Shown piece by piece: positions 44,101-55,054 of a DNA stretch of 64,000 nt. Positions within the stretch are counted from its first letter, which is position 1. The number at the start of each line of letters is the position of its first letter. The stretch covers positions 62,001-126,000 of the forward strand of contig JAALGY010000049.1 of the NCBI GenBank assembly GCA_032358165.1, written 5' to 3'. The position numbers and the translations under genes were made by a program. The notes under the pieces are model-generated. The model did not search any database, was not told where the DNA came from, and was given only the letters and a program-made list of their open reading frames with translations. This DNA is from Diplosphaera chodatii (Eukaryota; Chlorophyta; Trebouxiophyceae; Prasiolales; Stichococcaceae).

Positions 44101-46650
44101 CAGCCGGACGCTGCCTTCCCTGCACAAGCCCGGCGGCGTCATGGCTGCTGGGAGCCAGGGGGGTGGCGGCAGCCGCTTCGATGGCAGTGACTGCCTCACG
44201 GTGCTGCAGGGCAAGGCTGCCAGCTTTGCCGAGGTGCGCTTCCAGAAGCAGATGCTTGCCGACCTTGCCAGACCAATATGACAGTCTGACGGCAATGCAG
44301 TGCACTCAGGCATGTCGTGCACCTTGACAATGACAATGTCGGCTCATCATTGCAGCGCAACTGCCATGCCGTGCTCACGAATCGCAACCCAATGGTCGGT
44401 GCTCGCCTGCAGGCGCTGATCTCGCCCGGCGCCGGCAGCGACCCAGCAGTGCGGGCGGCCGCGCAGCTGGGGTACTGGGGCCACGGCCCGGCGGCGCGGC
44501 TGCGGGCGCTGCTGGAGCTGTGCCGTGACGCGCTGGACTGCTGGCAGCTCAGGTGCGACGGCTGGGGGAATGTCACGGAGCACACCGCTCGATTCCCGCA
44601 CAGCCACTCGCTTGAAGCAAATGGTCTTGGCGTCTCGAGGTTGGGTGTTCCGCCTGCAGGTGTAGGACTATTGAGGGGTGGCGTGGTCTGTGAGAGACTC
44701 AGGCATGCTCACGTCAGTCTGCGTCCCTCCAGGAGCTACATGGAGTCGGAGGCGGAGTCGGCGGCCGCCGCTGCCAGGTCGGCGCGCGAGGCCAAGGCGG
44801 CCGCGCGGAAGGACGCCAGAGCGGAGTGGAGGGAAGCGCGCGACAAGGAGCTGGCCCTGCTGCTGGCTGGGTGCGGCCTCCCCCTGCCCTTGTTGAACAC
44901 GGCGCCCCACTTGACAACCTGCATCAAGCTGACCTGCAGCGAGGCTCGCAACATGCATGCTGCGCAGCAGAATGGCACTGGGGCTGCCTGATGCACTTGC
45001 ATTATTGTTTGGTTAACAGCCCTCAATACTGCCACCTGATCTTACACGTACACTGGGTTCTGCAGGTGTGGCGAGGGCGGCCTGAGCGCCGAGCAGCAGA
45101 GGGAGCTGACGGCTGCGGCCGCCACCAAGGCGGACGCAGCCGCCGCCGCTGCAAGCGCCGGGGCCGGCGACGCTGCTGCGGCAGCAGCCACTTCTGCAGC
45201 CGTGCGCATTCGGCCCCTGGGCTGCGACAGGAGCGGCGCGATCTACTACGACATCGGCTGCGCCCGCCTGCTGGCAGGTGCGGCCCGGTGTTGAACAGCG
45301 TCAGGTCTGCCGGGACTCGCCTGGCGTGCCTGCTTGATGTGCACCCATGTGCTTGCGGTGGCTTCTCAATGTCAGGTCTTCCAGTGGGACCAGTCAGCCT
45401 ATGCAAGGTTAATAGCAATATTCTGCAGCAGCTGTAATGGACTGCAGGCTCCAGGCAGCTGCTGGTGGACCAAGAGGGTCCCGGATCCAGCCACCAGTTC
45501 GGCAGCCACCCTGACGCCGAGGCCGTCAGCCGGTAACCTCCACTGCCGACGTCTTCGCATATCCCTTTCCTGTCACAGGGCTGTGGAGCATGCAAATCAG
45601 CTGCCTGTTGCGGACCCCCACCGCAACCCAAATCTATCAGGCAGATCTCAATTGCATGCCATCTGAGTTGTCTGACACGGCAGCCCCGACTGCAGAGCGC
45701 TGGATGGGAACGGCTGCAACGAGGCGCCCCTGCTGAAGCGCATCGCCGCCGCCAAGTTCCCAGCACTTGATCCAGACCTGCCCTGCAGCGCTGCTGCGCT
45801 GCCGCCGCCGCCGCCGCTGCCTGTGTCAGCACTGCGCGCGCCAGCAGCAGCGGCAGCAAAGCTGGACGCCACTGTGGGCGGTGCAGCGGCGCCTGCAGCC
45901 GCCGCCAGTTCAGGGGACTCTGGTGCCACGGCGCCCGTGGCAGTCCCCAGCAGCGGCGGCGACACCAGCAGCCCGACCGCGCCGCTGCCAGCCGCCAGCG
46001 ACAGCGCCGATGCTGCCAGGGGCCCGGACGTTGCCTCCAACGAGGCGCAGTCGCCTGTGGTGTTGCGTGTGGCGGCGGCCGCGCCTGATGATGGCTCCCC
46101 CGCACGACACCTCACAGGTACCATGTCCGTGGTCAGCTGAGCTGCGTTTGCGGCTGCATGTCGTGCATGGCCTCAGGGTTGGCCCACAGGCCAGCCTGTG
46201 GTGTGTGCAAGACTTTGCCTTCGGTCTGCATAGCTGCAGCCAAGGCAGCCCTGAGCGTGTGCTGAGTGCACCCGGAAGAAGCAAGTCAGCTGCTCATGTG
46301 CAGGTCTGCCACCCGCAAAGCGCGAGCGCAGCTTGGCAGACGTCATGGCGGCCGCGCTGCCGTCACCGCCGCCAAAATCTGCTGCACAGGCGACGCCAGC
46401 TAAGGCAGCTGTTGCGCCAGGCAGGAAGGCGGCAGCCAAACCCGCCGCTGCCACGCCTGGCACGCCAGCGGCCCAGGCGGCAGCGGCGGCGGGTGCTGTG
46501 TCGAGGCAGTCGCCCACGAGCAGCAGGAAGCGGAAGGCGGCTGTTGGGTCGCCGCTGGCTGGGACACCGGCGGCCAAGGCGGCCAGGAATGGCAGAGGCG
46601 CCTCCTGCTCGGCGGCGGCGGCAGTGGCATCTCCGATCCCAGCATACTAG
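41124..46650 (+). CDS. CDCA7-type zf-4CXXC_R1 zinc-finger protein with DDT/WHIM-like motifs (5' exon missing)
   Basis: Chromatin protein; CDCA7 relatives partner with HELLS/DDM1-class remodelers in DNA methylation. Exons 41124-41185, 41360-41404, 41558-41659, 41872-41940 and 42104-42202 encode a basic stretch, YDSENGTTCHQCRQKT, two CxxC pairs, LLNRYGEEV, CPRCRKLCNCSNCRK and QGLGATGILANLSRAAGF, the complete CDCA7 zinc finger. Exon 42403-43035 is a 211-residue Ser/Pro/Ala linker. Later exons carry a DDT-like part (GDLAEILEFLQ, about 43440-43485; LAQAFGKALQLQWVQPGDLA, about 43700-43770), a WHIM1-like GYWGHGPAARLRALLELCRDALD (about 44470-44545), a charged helix (44733-44870) and IRPLGCDRSGAIYYDI (about 45207-45255). 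The final exon (about 46303-46650) is Ala/Lys/Pro-rich, like a histone H1 tail. Plant zf-4CXXC_R1 proteins share this layout. The junction near 43035-43150 is unresolved. Confidence 0.85.
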
Positions 46651-47472
46651 GTCACGTCGGCATCACATCGGTAACCAACGGACAGTGTCAGGCGACCGGG
46701 GAACAGGGTAGCACAGCAGACCACACTATACTAATGCGTCGTACTTTCATCATGGGCTTGCTGTCGGGTTGCGCACACAAGATCAAGCTGCTGCCAGGGC
46801 CGCTGGGTGTCGATGGCAGCTACCACGTCAGCTGCTGTAGCCCACTGACAGCCTGCTCCACCCCCAGACATCCGGGCATTGGTCTGACCTCCACGTTGTA
46901 GTGCGGCTGCAGTAAGGCACCCTGGAGCGATAAGTAAAGCCTGCTCCCCCAGGGGCCGCGGCCTGGTGTGGTCTGGAGATCTGGCCTCAGCCGAGGGGCA
47001 AATTCTCTCAGGATGCCGCTTACGACCCTGCATTGTGGACACTTCCATCACCACTATTTCAAGAGGGGTGCAGCGGCTCAGTTGTGCCATTCGCTGCTCA
47101 CAACCTTGCTCTTGCTTGTGCTCCCTGTGCATGCGGACCGCACAAGCTCGGCAACTGAACCCTGAGGCGAGCGACGATCAGCTCAGCTACTGAAAGCACT
47201 ACAGAGGTGAGCTCCGCGCCTGTGTAGCACTTGCGACGCGCCCCTGTTGGGGTCACACAGCTGTTCTCAGACGCATGGCAGACTGCATAGTTGATGTGCG
47301 TCTGATTCTTCGGCGTTATCGCCTGCATGGTCTGATCACTCAATCATTCTTGGCTTTGAGACGCGCGCATGTGGCAGGCGGCGTCTTTTCGACGCCTGCA
47401 CCTGTGAGCTGTGGGTGTCGTAATGCACGTGCGGCTGCTGACCAACAACAATTTGCTCCTGCAGAGTGCAGC
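46651..47472. other. Intergenic region upstream of the SDR array
   Basis: About 820 bp with the 3' UTR of the CDCA7-like gene and the promoter of the first SDR copy. No conserved exon seen. Confidence 0.4.
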
Positions 47473-49784
47473 ATGGTGCAGAACGACGACGCAAACCAGG
47501 CCCACTCTATCATCGGCCGCTTCCCCGACCTCGCCGGGAAGCGTGCACTTGTGACAGGTGCTAACCTTGAGGCTCCAAGGTTCCCATGCACCTCCAAACT
47601 TGCTGCAGCCTAACTTCTAGCTGTATGTTCTGGCCCAGAACGCTATAAAGTCTGCACGGAGCTGTGTGCAGTGACCCGGAGGTCGCATGCAGTGATGATG
47701 CGTCGAAGCAGTGGTCTTGTGCGCTGCAGTGCTTGCCAGCTGATTTGCTCATGAACCCAATGCTGCCACCCCATCGACCCACCATGGGCCTGTGGAAACA
47801 GGTTACTGATGGAACGCAGGTGGATCCGCCGGTATAGGACGCGCGGTGGCCCTGGCGCTGAGCGACAACGGCGTCACCGTCACGGTGCTCGCCCGCCGCA
47901 GAGGCCGCCTGGACGCTGTAGTCGAGCAGCTGCACGGGGTAAGCATCTGCTCTAAACCGCAAGGTGCAGAAGCGTGATGTACATGGCAGCTGACTGTCCT
48001 GAGTACCAAACAACGTTTCACAAAGCTGGAGACGGCATGGCTCCTCTTCTCTGCATCGCCAGCTCTTACTGCTTACCTGCGGCACTCGGCTGAGCCGGAC
48101 CTGAGTTGCTTCGCTATTGCGCAGGGCTATGGCGTGGTGGCCGACCTGTACAAGATTGACGAGATTGAGGCAGCCGTGAAGGAGGCCATCCAGAAGATGG
48201 GCGGCCTCGACATCCTGGTCAACAACGGCGCGTGAGTCGTTGCATAGCTAGCCTCAGCCATGAGTTGGCAGAACTCTGGCTCCTACGGCTGGGCCACAGC
48301 ACTGCCGGCGCCGCGTGTCTCATGCACGCATGTTCTGATCTGGCAACCACCACGCATTGCTGGGGCCGCCATACACTCAATTGAGCGCCACACGCGTCTT
48401 GAACACATGCATCAAAGCGCGGCAGAACCCTGATGTGGTCAGTTGTTGTTGCTGCAGTGTGAGCGTCCCTGAGATGGGCGGCGAGAACGCAGAAACTTAC
48501 CAGGGTCTAGAGGCAGGCTTCAGGCTGCATGTGTCCGCCACCCTGGTCGCCATCAAGGTGCGGGTCATGCCACACCACTCATTGTATCCGCAAGCCCTAC
48601 TGCAGCAGCACTGTGTGAAGCAGGAAAGCACATCACTCTTGCAACGCCTTGTATGTCATGTGTTTACACCTAATGATGCTGCCACGGCTGCTGTGCTGCT
48701 GTGCTGCAGAGCTGAGCCTGGGCCTGGGTCTGGATGCATCCCAGCCGCAGCAGCTCTGTATGGATCGCTTTTTGGCCTTGCTCGTGCACAAACTATGGTG
48801 GTGCCTATGCAGGCAGCAGAGGAGGAGCTGGTGAAGAACAAGGGCGTGGTCATCAATGTGTCGAGCGGCGTTGCCATGGCAGCGGCGCCGCTCGCGGCCA
48901 TGAGCCCCTACTTCATCGCGAAGGCATCCCAGGTGAGGACGCGGACAGGTGTCCAGTGCAAGAAGATACACCGACCGTAGCCGCTGAAACAGACAACGCT
49001 CAAATACGCATGTGTGTGCTGCCCGGTGCTGCATGTACATCCTGCTGCAAACATGAAGATGGTATGTGACCCTGAACCTGCCTGCTCGTGACTGCAGGAC
49101 GCGCTGACCCGGAACCTGGCCCGCCAGTACGCGTCCAGGGCCGTGCGCGTCGTCGGAGTGAACCCCGCCTGGGTCGACACCGAGGCCCCCGCCGCCACCG
49201 CGGCCATGCTGCAGGTGAGCCTCGAGTGTACAAGGCAAGATTGCTGCGCAGCCACCGAATGCAATCCAGGATGGCATTGTCCTCATAAGCAGTACTGACT
49301 AGACTGCCGTGTTTCTGCGCAGCAAACACAACCCGCTGCTGAGGGCATCATCGTGTTCTGCTGGCACAGTGGCGGCTCACCGTCGCTTTATGCTGTGTCC
49401 GTGCAGAAGCCGGTGGAGGACGTGGTGGCGGCCGCCAGCAAGCTGCACGCCCTGAAGCGCATTTCCACCCCCGACGAGCAGGTGTGCACGCCCCTTCCTT
49501 GCGGCATTCAAACCGGCCTCACAGTCCGCCCATCCGACAGCCGCCTGCTGTGCGTGGACCCGCATTGTAGCTCACTGAGGACTTGAGTGCGGTCCCGTCG
49601 TGACCATCTCAACACATCAGGCAACAGTGGAACATGAGCTAGCTGACTTTGGGCGCCACCTGTGCTGCAGGCGGCCCTGATCGTGTTCCTGGCGTCGGCG
49701 GGCGCCAGCTTCATCACTGGCACCAACATCCTCAACGACGGCGGCTGGTCGCTGGAGCACGATGCCATCCCGACCTTCGCATGA
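47473..49784 (+). CDS. Short-chain dehydrogenase/reductase, tandem copy A
   Basis: NAD(P)-dependent classical SDR of 278 residues in eight exons (47473-47557, 47820-47938, 48125-48231, 48458-48557, 48813-48932, 49098-49214, 49407-49481, 49671-49784), all in frame. Seen: RFPDLAGKRALVTG, TGGSAGIG cofactor loop (about residues 28-35) followed by LARRRGRLD (the Arg pair suggests NADP(H)), GGLDILVNNGA, INVSSG and Tyr170-x3-Lys174 (PYFIAK) as catalytic Ser-Tyr-Lys. Then comes VNPAWVDTEA, and the C-terminal FLASAGASFITGTNI..DGG shared with tropinone reductase-like and FabG-like SDRs. No targeting peptide. Substrate unknown. It is the first of three tandem paralogs and the most diverged near VDTEAPAAT; exon 1 is one codon shorter than in copies B and C. 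TGTAA at 50016-50020 may be its poly(A) signal. Confidence 0.92.
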
Positions 49785-51226
49785 GCGCCGGAAAGCGAGA
49801 TAGGGGATCAGATCAGCATAGTACTCCATGCTTGCTGGTCAGCCAACCACGCGGTGCAGCGCTGTCCAGTTGCTAGTGACTGAGTTCTACCAGGTGTTTT
49901 GGGCTCTTGTATACCCAGCGACACATTCAGCGGTCAGAGTTGTCGATAATCGTTGGATGGGCGTTGCAGCCTGTCTCAGATTGATGTTCATGTTGCCAAC
50001 GCACATATGATAGCCTGTAACGCCCACATTTGCCATGCCGTGGCTGTGCCAAGCAGCAGCAGCAGCAATTGGTACATGTACATTTCACGTGCACATGTGG
50101 TCGATCCAGACGGAGGCAGCAGTGTCGGACAGTTGTTTTGCTGCACTCGCATGCTTGCATCACCTGTTCTTCAGGACACTCTGCCGCTGCAACAATACAA
50201 ATGTGACCTTGTCGCTTTCCTGAAACCATCAGTGAGTTGGCTGAACAACATCACAAGCTACGAGATCATTTTGGGGCTGTCTCTACGGCGATGAACTGTG
50301 TCTGGCCCACCGACATGCTCCCAGCACAGACCACGACACTGCTGCTGGCTTATGCGCATGGCAGGCTACGACGGCAGACGTCAGGCGCATCAGGTGTTGC
50401 GACACATTCAGCTCAGACAGAGTGTCTGCTGCTTTGCAACAGGCATGCATACGAGATGAAACGGGCAGCGGTTGCAGCGGCTGCCATCTTGGGACGGACC
50501 ACAGCAATGCTGTTTGCGCTGCTCCACATCAGCGAGACATACAGCGGCAGCTGCGTGAGCAGGCGGACTTCGGTCTCTGCTGCCCCCCACTACTCAGTGA
50601 CTGCGCTTCACGACCCCCGTGGCATATCGTTGACCTTCGCTGGACGTCGGTGTCTGATCGGCCTCGAGCGAGTTCTCCTGTGTGCATATGGGGCTCCCTG
50701 GAGCATTTAGTAAAGTGCTCCAGTCGGTGGGCCGCAGCTGTGAGCACGGTTACCTACAGGCCACGAACGGCTGCGCGATCCAGCTTACGACCTGCAATCC
50801 TGATCCAGTATAAAGTGTCGGCACGGCTCCAGCGCCTCATACTCGCCATTTGCTTCACACATTCTTCAGTCGCAGTCGCTGTCTTGACACTTTGCGCAAC
50901 GCAGCAAGGGCCGACTCTGATTAAGTTAATCTTCATCAGTACCCGAGTCAGGTGTGCTGTACTGCTGTGCTGCACCTTCGCTGGGATGCCGGTTCATCAA
51001 GGGTACCCAGAAGTAGTGCCATGCCTGCATCTTTGCATGGTCAACATGCCACAACATTCGCGGCGCATTACGGCCATCATGCATACATACCATATCAAAA
51101 GCCTTCCAGACCGTCAGGAATTGGTACCAACGACGCGTCAACGCATGCACCTGCAGAATGCAGATGTCGTAATTGAGCCATGTGCCACCGCTGATGCGCT
51201 TCTTGCCTGCCGCTGCAGTCCGCAAG
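49785..51226. other. Spacer between SDR copies A and B
   Basis: About 1.44 kb of 3' UTR, spacer and promoter DNA. I find no leftover SDR exon or other gene; TGTAA lies at 50016-50020. Confidence 0.45.
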
Positions 51227-53690
51227 ATGGTGCAGAACGCAGATGTCACCAGCCACGCCCGCTCCATCGTCGGCCGCTTCCCCGACCTCGCCGGCAAGCG
51301 TGCCCTGGTCACAGGTACATTCACCGTTCGCTTGGATCTGCATTGAAAGGAAGGCCCCTTTCGAATTTCTAGAGGCTTGGCAAATCTGTTGTACCATCGT
51401 CAGCGCTGCATGCCATCAGACCTGTGCTCGCATGCAGGGGCGCCATGCCAACTTGGCAGCACTCGTCATTCTCTCGCTGGTCTGTGTACACATGATAACG
51501 GACTGCTGACATCAGATCTGCCATGCAACTGCAGCTGGGTCCGCCGGCATCGGGCGCGCGGTGGCGGTGGCGCTGAACGAGAACGGCGTGATCGTCACGG
51601 TGCTCGCCCGCCGCAAGGAGCGCCTGGACCCCGTCGTGCAGCAGCTGAACGGGGTGTGCCATGCCCGTACACCCACCTCTCTGGATGTGGCTTCTGTTCA
51701 CGTTGATGTAGCGCGAGACCGGCAACCTCAGGCTAATACGTGGCATTCCCGCACCCTCTGTGTCCTCTGCTCCAGTTAACAGTAGTGTGGGATCCATCGC
51801 AGCATTTGCTAATAGCAGATTGCAGGTCCGTGCCATGTTTCCATGACGCCACATTTGGTCATGTCCTGCGCAGGGCCATGGCGTCATCGGCGACCTGTTC
51901 AAGGTTGACGAGATCGACGGCTACGTGCAGGAGGCCATCCAGAAGATGGGCGGCCTCGACATCCTGGTCAACACCGGCGCGTGAGTCGTGCTGATCTGGC
52001 TCCATGCTGATGAGCTGCACCAGCCCCACGCTGCGTGCTGCGCTGCGGCTACGCTTGCTTGATGACATGGCGACATCACCATTGCAAGACGAACCTGCCG
52101 GTGGCCTGCTTTCCATGATCCTGCGAGACCGCTGCACATCTTCGAACACAGGGCATGTGTACGCACGATTGATCGCAGTGCTGAACCGATGATCGGCGGC
52201 TTTGACAATTGGCTGCTGGTTCGAACTGCTGAACGCGTCTGCAGGGCGCTTGTTCCAGAGATGGGCGGCGAGAACGCCGAGACGTACCAGGGCTTCGAGG
52301 CGGGCTTCCGGCTGCACGTGTCCGCAAACTACGTCGCCATCAAGGTGCGGGCCGCCGCAGCAACGGGATGCAGCACATGCAGCAACACGGTGCCAGCTGC
52401 TGTCACGTGCTGGCAGCACCCGCCAGCTTGAGCCTGTGTGCAATGATGCTTGATGTGCAGCTGCGCTCACCTGCCTCTCTGGCAGCCAGGCACAGCCGCA
52501 GTGCAGTGACCCACATGAAGCTGCGCTGCGCTTGCGCCGCAGCTGCGCCCAGTGCGCCTGTCGCGGCAAGGCTGCAGGCTGCTGCGGTTGATGTGGAAGT
52601 TACGTGCTGATCTGCAGGCGGCGGAGGCGGAGCTCATCAAGAACAGGGGCGTCGTCGTCAACGTGTCCAGCATCTCGGGCGTGATCGCGGCGCAGGCGCC
52701 CGCCCTGGTCCCCTACTACATCGCCAAGGCCGCCCAGGTGCCCGCAGCTCCACGCGCAGCATACATAGGCGTCGGTGTATGTATGGCAGCAGGCGTGGCT
52801 GCTGCTCGCAATACTGTGTGCGGCGGGTGACGCGGCAGCGCCACAGCGCAAAAGGCTGCCTCAGGAGACGCCTGCTCGCCGGCTACGAGCCATACCGTGT
52901 CCTGCTGGCTGTGGCCCTCGCTTGGGCGTGTGCTGCTGCAGGCAGTTACTGGACACGGTATCAGTCCTTGAGTCGTGCACACCATGTGGCGTGCAGGACG
53001 CGCTGACCCGCAACCTGGCCCGCCAGTACGCGCCCCACGGCGTGCGCGTGGTTGGCATCAACCCCGCATGGACCAGAACCGAAGCCACCGACATGATGGC
53101 AAACATGCTGCAGGTGTGGCGTCTGAAGCCTATGTCACAACAACCTTATTATGCGCTGTCCGCCATTGTTTCATGTGCAACAGGTCAGGCAGTGGGTACA
53201 TCGCTGGGGCTGTGGCAGGTGTCTGTCATGCACCTGATGATGTCAGCAGAACTGCAAATGTTCATGCATGCATGCAGCGCCCTTGCGTTCGTGTTTGTTG
53301 GTACTGCGTGCATGCTCTCAGGGCTGCCTGCACCCTGTGTTGCTGCAGAAGCCAATTGATGAGGTGATCGCCGCTGCTGGCAAGACGCACGCGCTGGGCC
53401 GCATCGCCTCTGCCGAGGAGCAGGTGTTTTCACTCTGTCATTTTCGCTCCCAGTGTTCTGCCCAGACAGCTGGTGCATCCACCTCGGTTTGTTGACCTGG
53501 ACTTCACCAGCAGCTGCACTTGCCGCTGGCCGCAGCAGGCTTTTGCTGACTCTAGCGTGTGCCGCTGTATGTGCAGGCGGCGGTGATCGTGTTCCTGGCG
53601 TCGGCGGGCGCCGGCTTCATCACCGGCACCAACATCATGACCGATGGCGGCTCCCTGTTGATGCTCGATGCTGTACCCAAGTTCGACTGA
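51227..53690 (+). CDS. Short-chain dehydrogenase/reductase, tandem copy B
   Basis: 279-residue classical SDR, eight exons (51227-51314, 51535-51653, 51874-51980, 52245-52344, 52618-52737, 52997-53113, 53349-53423, 53577-53690), in frame throughout and with exon lengths equal to copy C. Key motifs: TAGSAGIGRAVA, LARRKERLD, GGLDILVNTGA, VNVSSISG, PYYIAK (YxxxK), GINPAWTRTEATDMM, FITGTNIMTDGG. It departs from its sisters in having Thr for the second Asn of the NNxG motif and ISG after the catalytic serine. The former contacts the cofactor-side loop, so this copy may bind or turn over differently. Its other catalytic residues are intact. TGTAA at 53877-53881 is a likely poly(A) signal. Confidence 0.92.
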
Positions 53691-55054
53691 AGAAGTGTCA
53701 CCAGGGCGATGACAAATTCATGCGCTCGCTGTACATTGGTCAAACTCCGTTCATATTGTACGATGCTTGGGCAGCAGCCGTCCATTGCTTGGTTGCTAGG
53801 CTCTGCATTGCTCCCGGTAGTGCGCATGTCATGACCTTCTGGTTCTGTTCGTTGTTGTGTGGTAGAGCACATTGCATGTAAACATGGCAACTTCCGGCTG
53901 TTTCACCCAGTACTCAAGCTTCTCCCCCAGTACTCAAGTCTGGAGGGCAGTCCCTAGTGGGCCAAGTACGTACCTTTCAAGCCCGGTGAACTGACACTGA
54001 GATAGGTGCGGTCGTGGGCAGGGTTGAAGTGACAGCCGACAATAGCACAGCGGCCGCCGCCATCCTAGCGTCAACCACAGGGAAGAACCTGCGCTACCTC
54101 ATCGAGCCAGAAACACACAAGAGACAGCGATGTGAAGGCACATCTGCTGAGTCTGCTTTATGCCTGCAGAGCCACGCCAGTGCACTGCCGCAGCGGCAAT
54201 CTGCACATGTACACCATGGCGCCCCTCCGCCCAGGCGACGCGTGTCGAGCACCTGGACTAGTACTGAAGCCAGCTGCACCGGTGAACAGGCAGGCATCAG
54301 CCAGAGGGCCGGTACCATGCCGCAGCAGCCGTCCGCATTCAGTTAGCACGGACTGCCGCAGCGATGCGGCTGCATGAACAGGCTGGGCTGGTGCGTGCTT
54401 GTAATACCCTGAAGTGTAATGCTGATGCGCTTTCCCAGACTAATCTTCGGATCGACTTCTGCTCCCACCTGCGCGTGACCCGGGTGGCCACCCCTGGAGC
54501 AGGTAGCACATGGGGTAGTAAATCTGCTCCAGGTGGGCCACCGCCTCATGCGTGATCACCGCCGGGCCGCGCGCGCCGGCGAACCTGATTACGATCTGAG
54601 GTTCTTGAAGCACTCACCACAGCCGTTTATAAGCGCTGCAGCGCCCCACACTTGCCATTCTTCTGCTCTGTCGCACACTCTCGACTCTGAACTGTTGATT
54701 TACAGTCTTACAAGTCGCGCACGTTAGCGAAACCGCGCTTCATCGCAGTCAATCCTCGTATTCGACACATAAGGGTGAGCTGCATGACTCTGTTGTGCGC
54801 GCCACTGATCTGGTTGGACACGCACGGCCAGATGTGCGATGCCTGCATGCTCGGATGGTCGGCGGGCAAGTATTTTCAGAAGGGGTGATTGAAGAGTGCC
54901 TAATATCATCTTGGGATGTTATAAATTCTGCAAACTAGTCTCGAAGGCGTTGTCTCAGCACCTGCACCCGCAGTTTGCACATGTCGTAATAGCACGTGCG
55001 TGCATGCCTGCGCGGCACTTGACCTCGGTCTTGCTCGTTGCTGCAGACTGCAAG
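53691..55054. other. Spacer between SDR copies B and C
   Basis: About 1.36 kb without a recognisable exon. The part at about 54470-54545 carries a near-palindromic CCCACCTG...CAGGTGGG pair (imperfect inverted repeat around gagcaggtagcacatggggta). Confidence 0.4.

Noticed and set aside
51090..51130. Similarity between DNA upstream of SDR copy B and intron 1 of copy C (around 55325-55350)
   Set aside because: Only a couple of dozen bases match loosely; this is not enough to claim a shared regulatory block.
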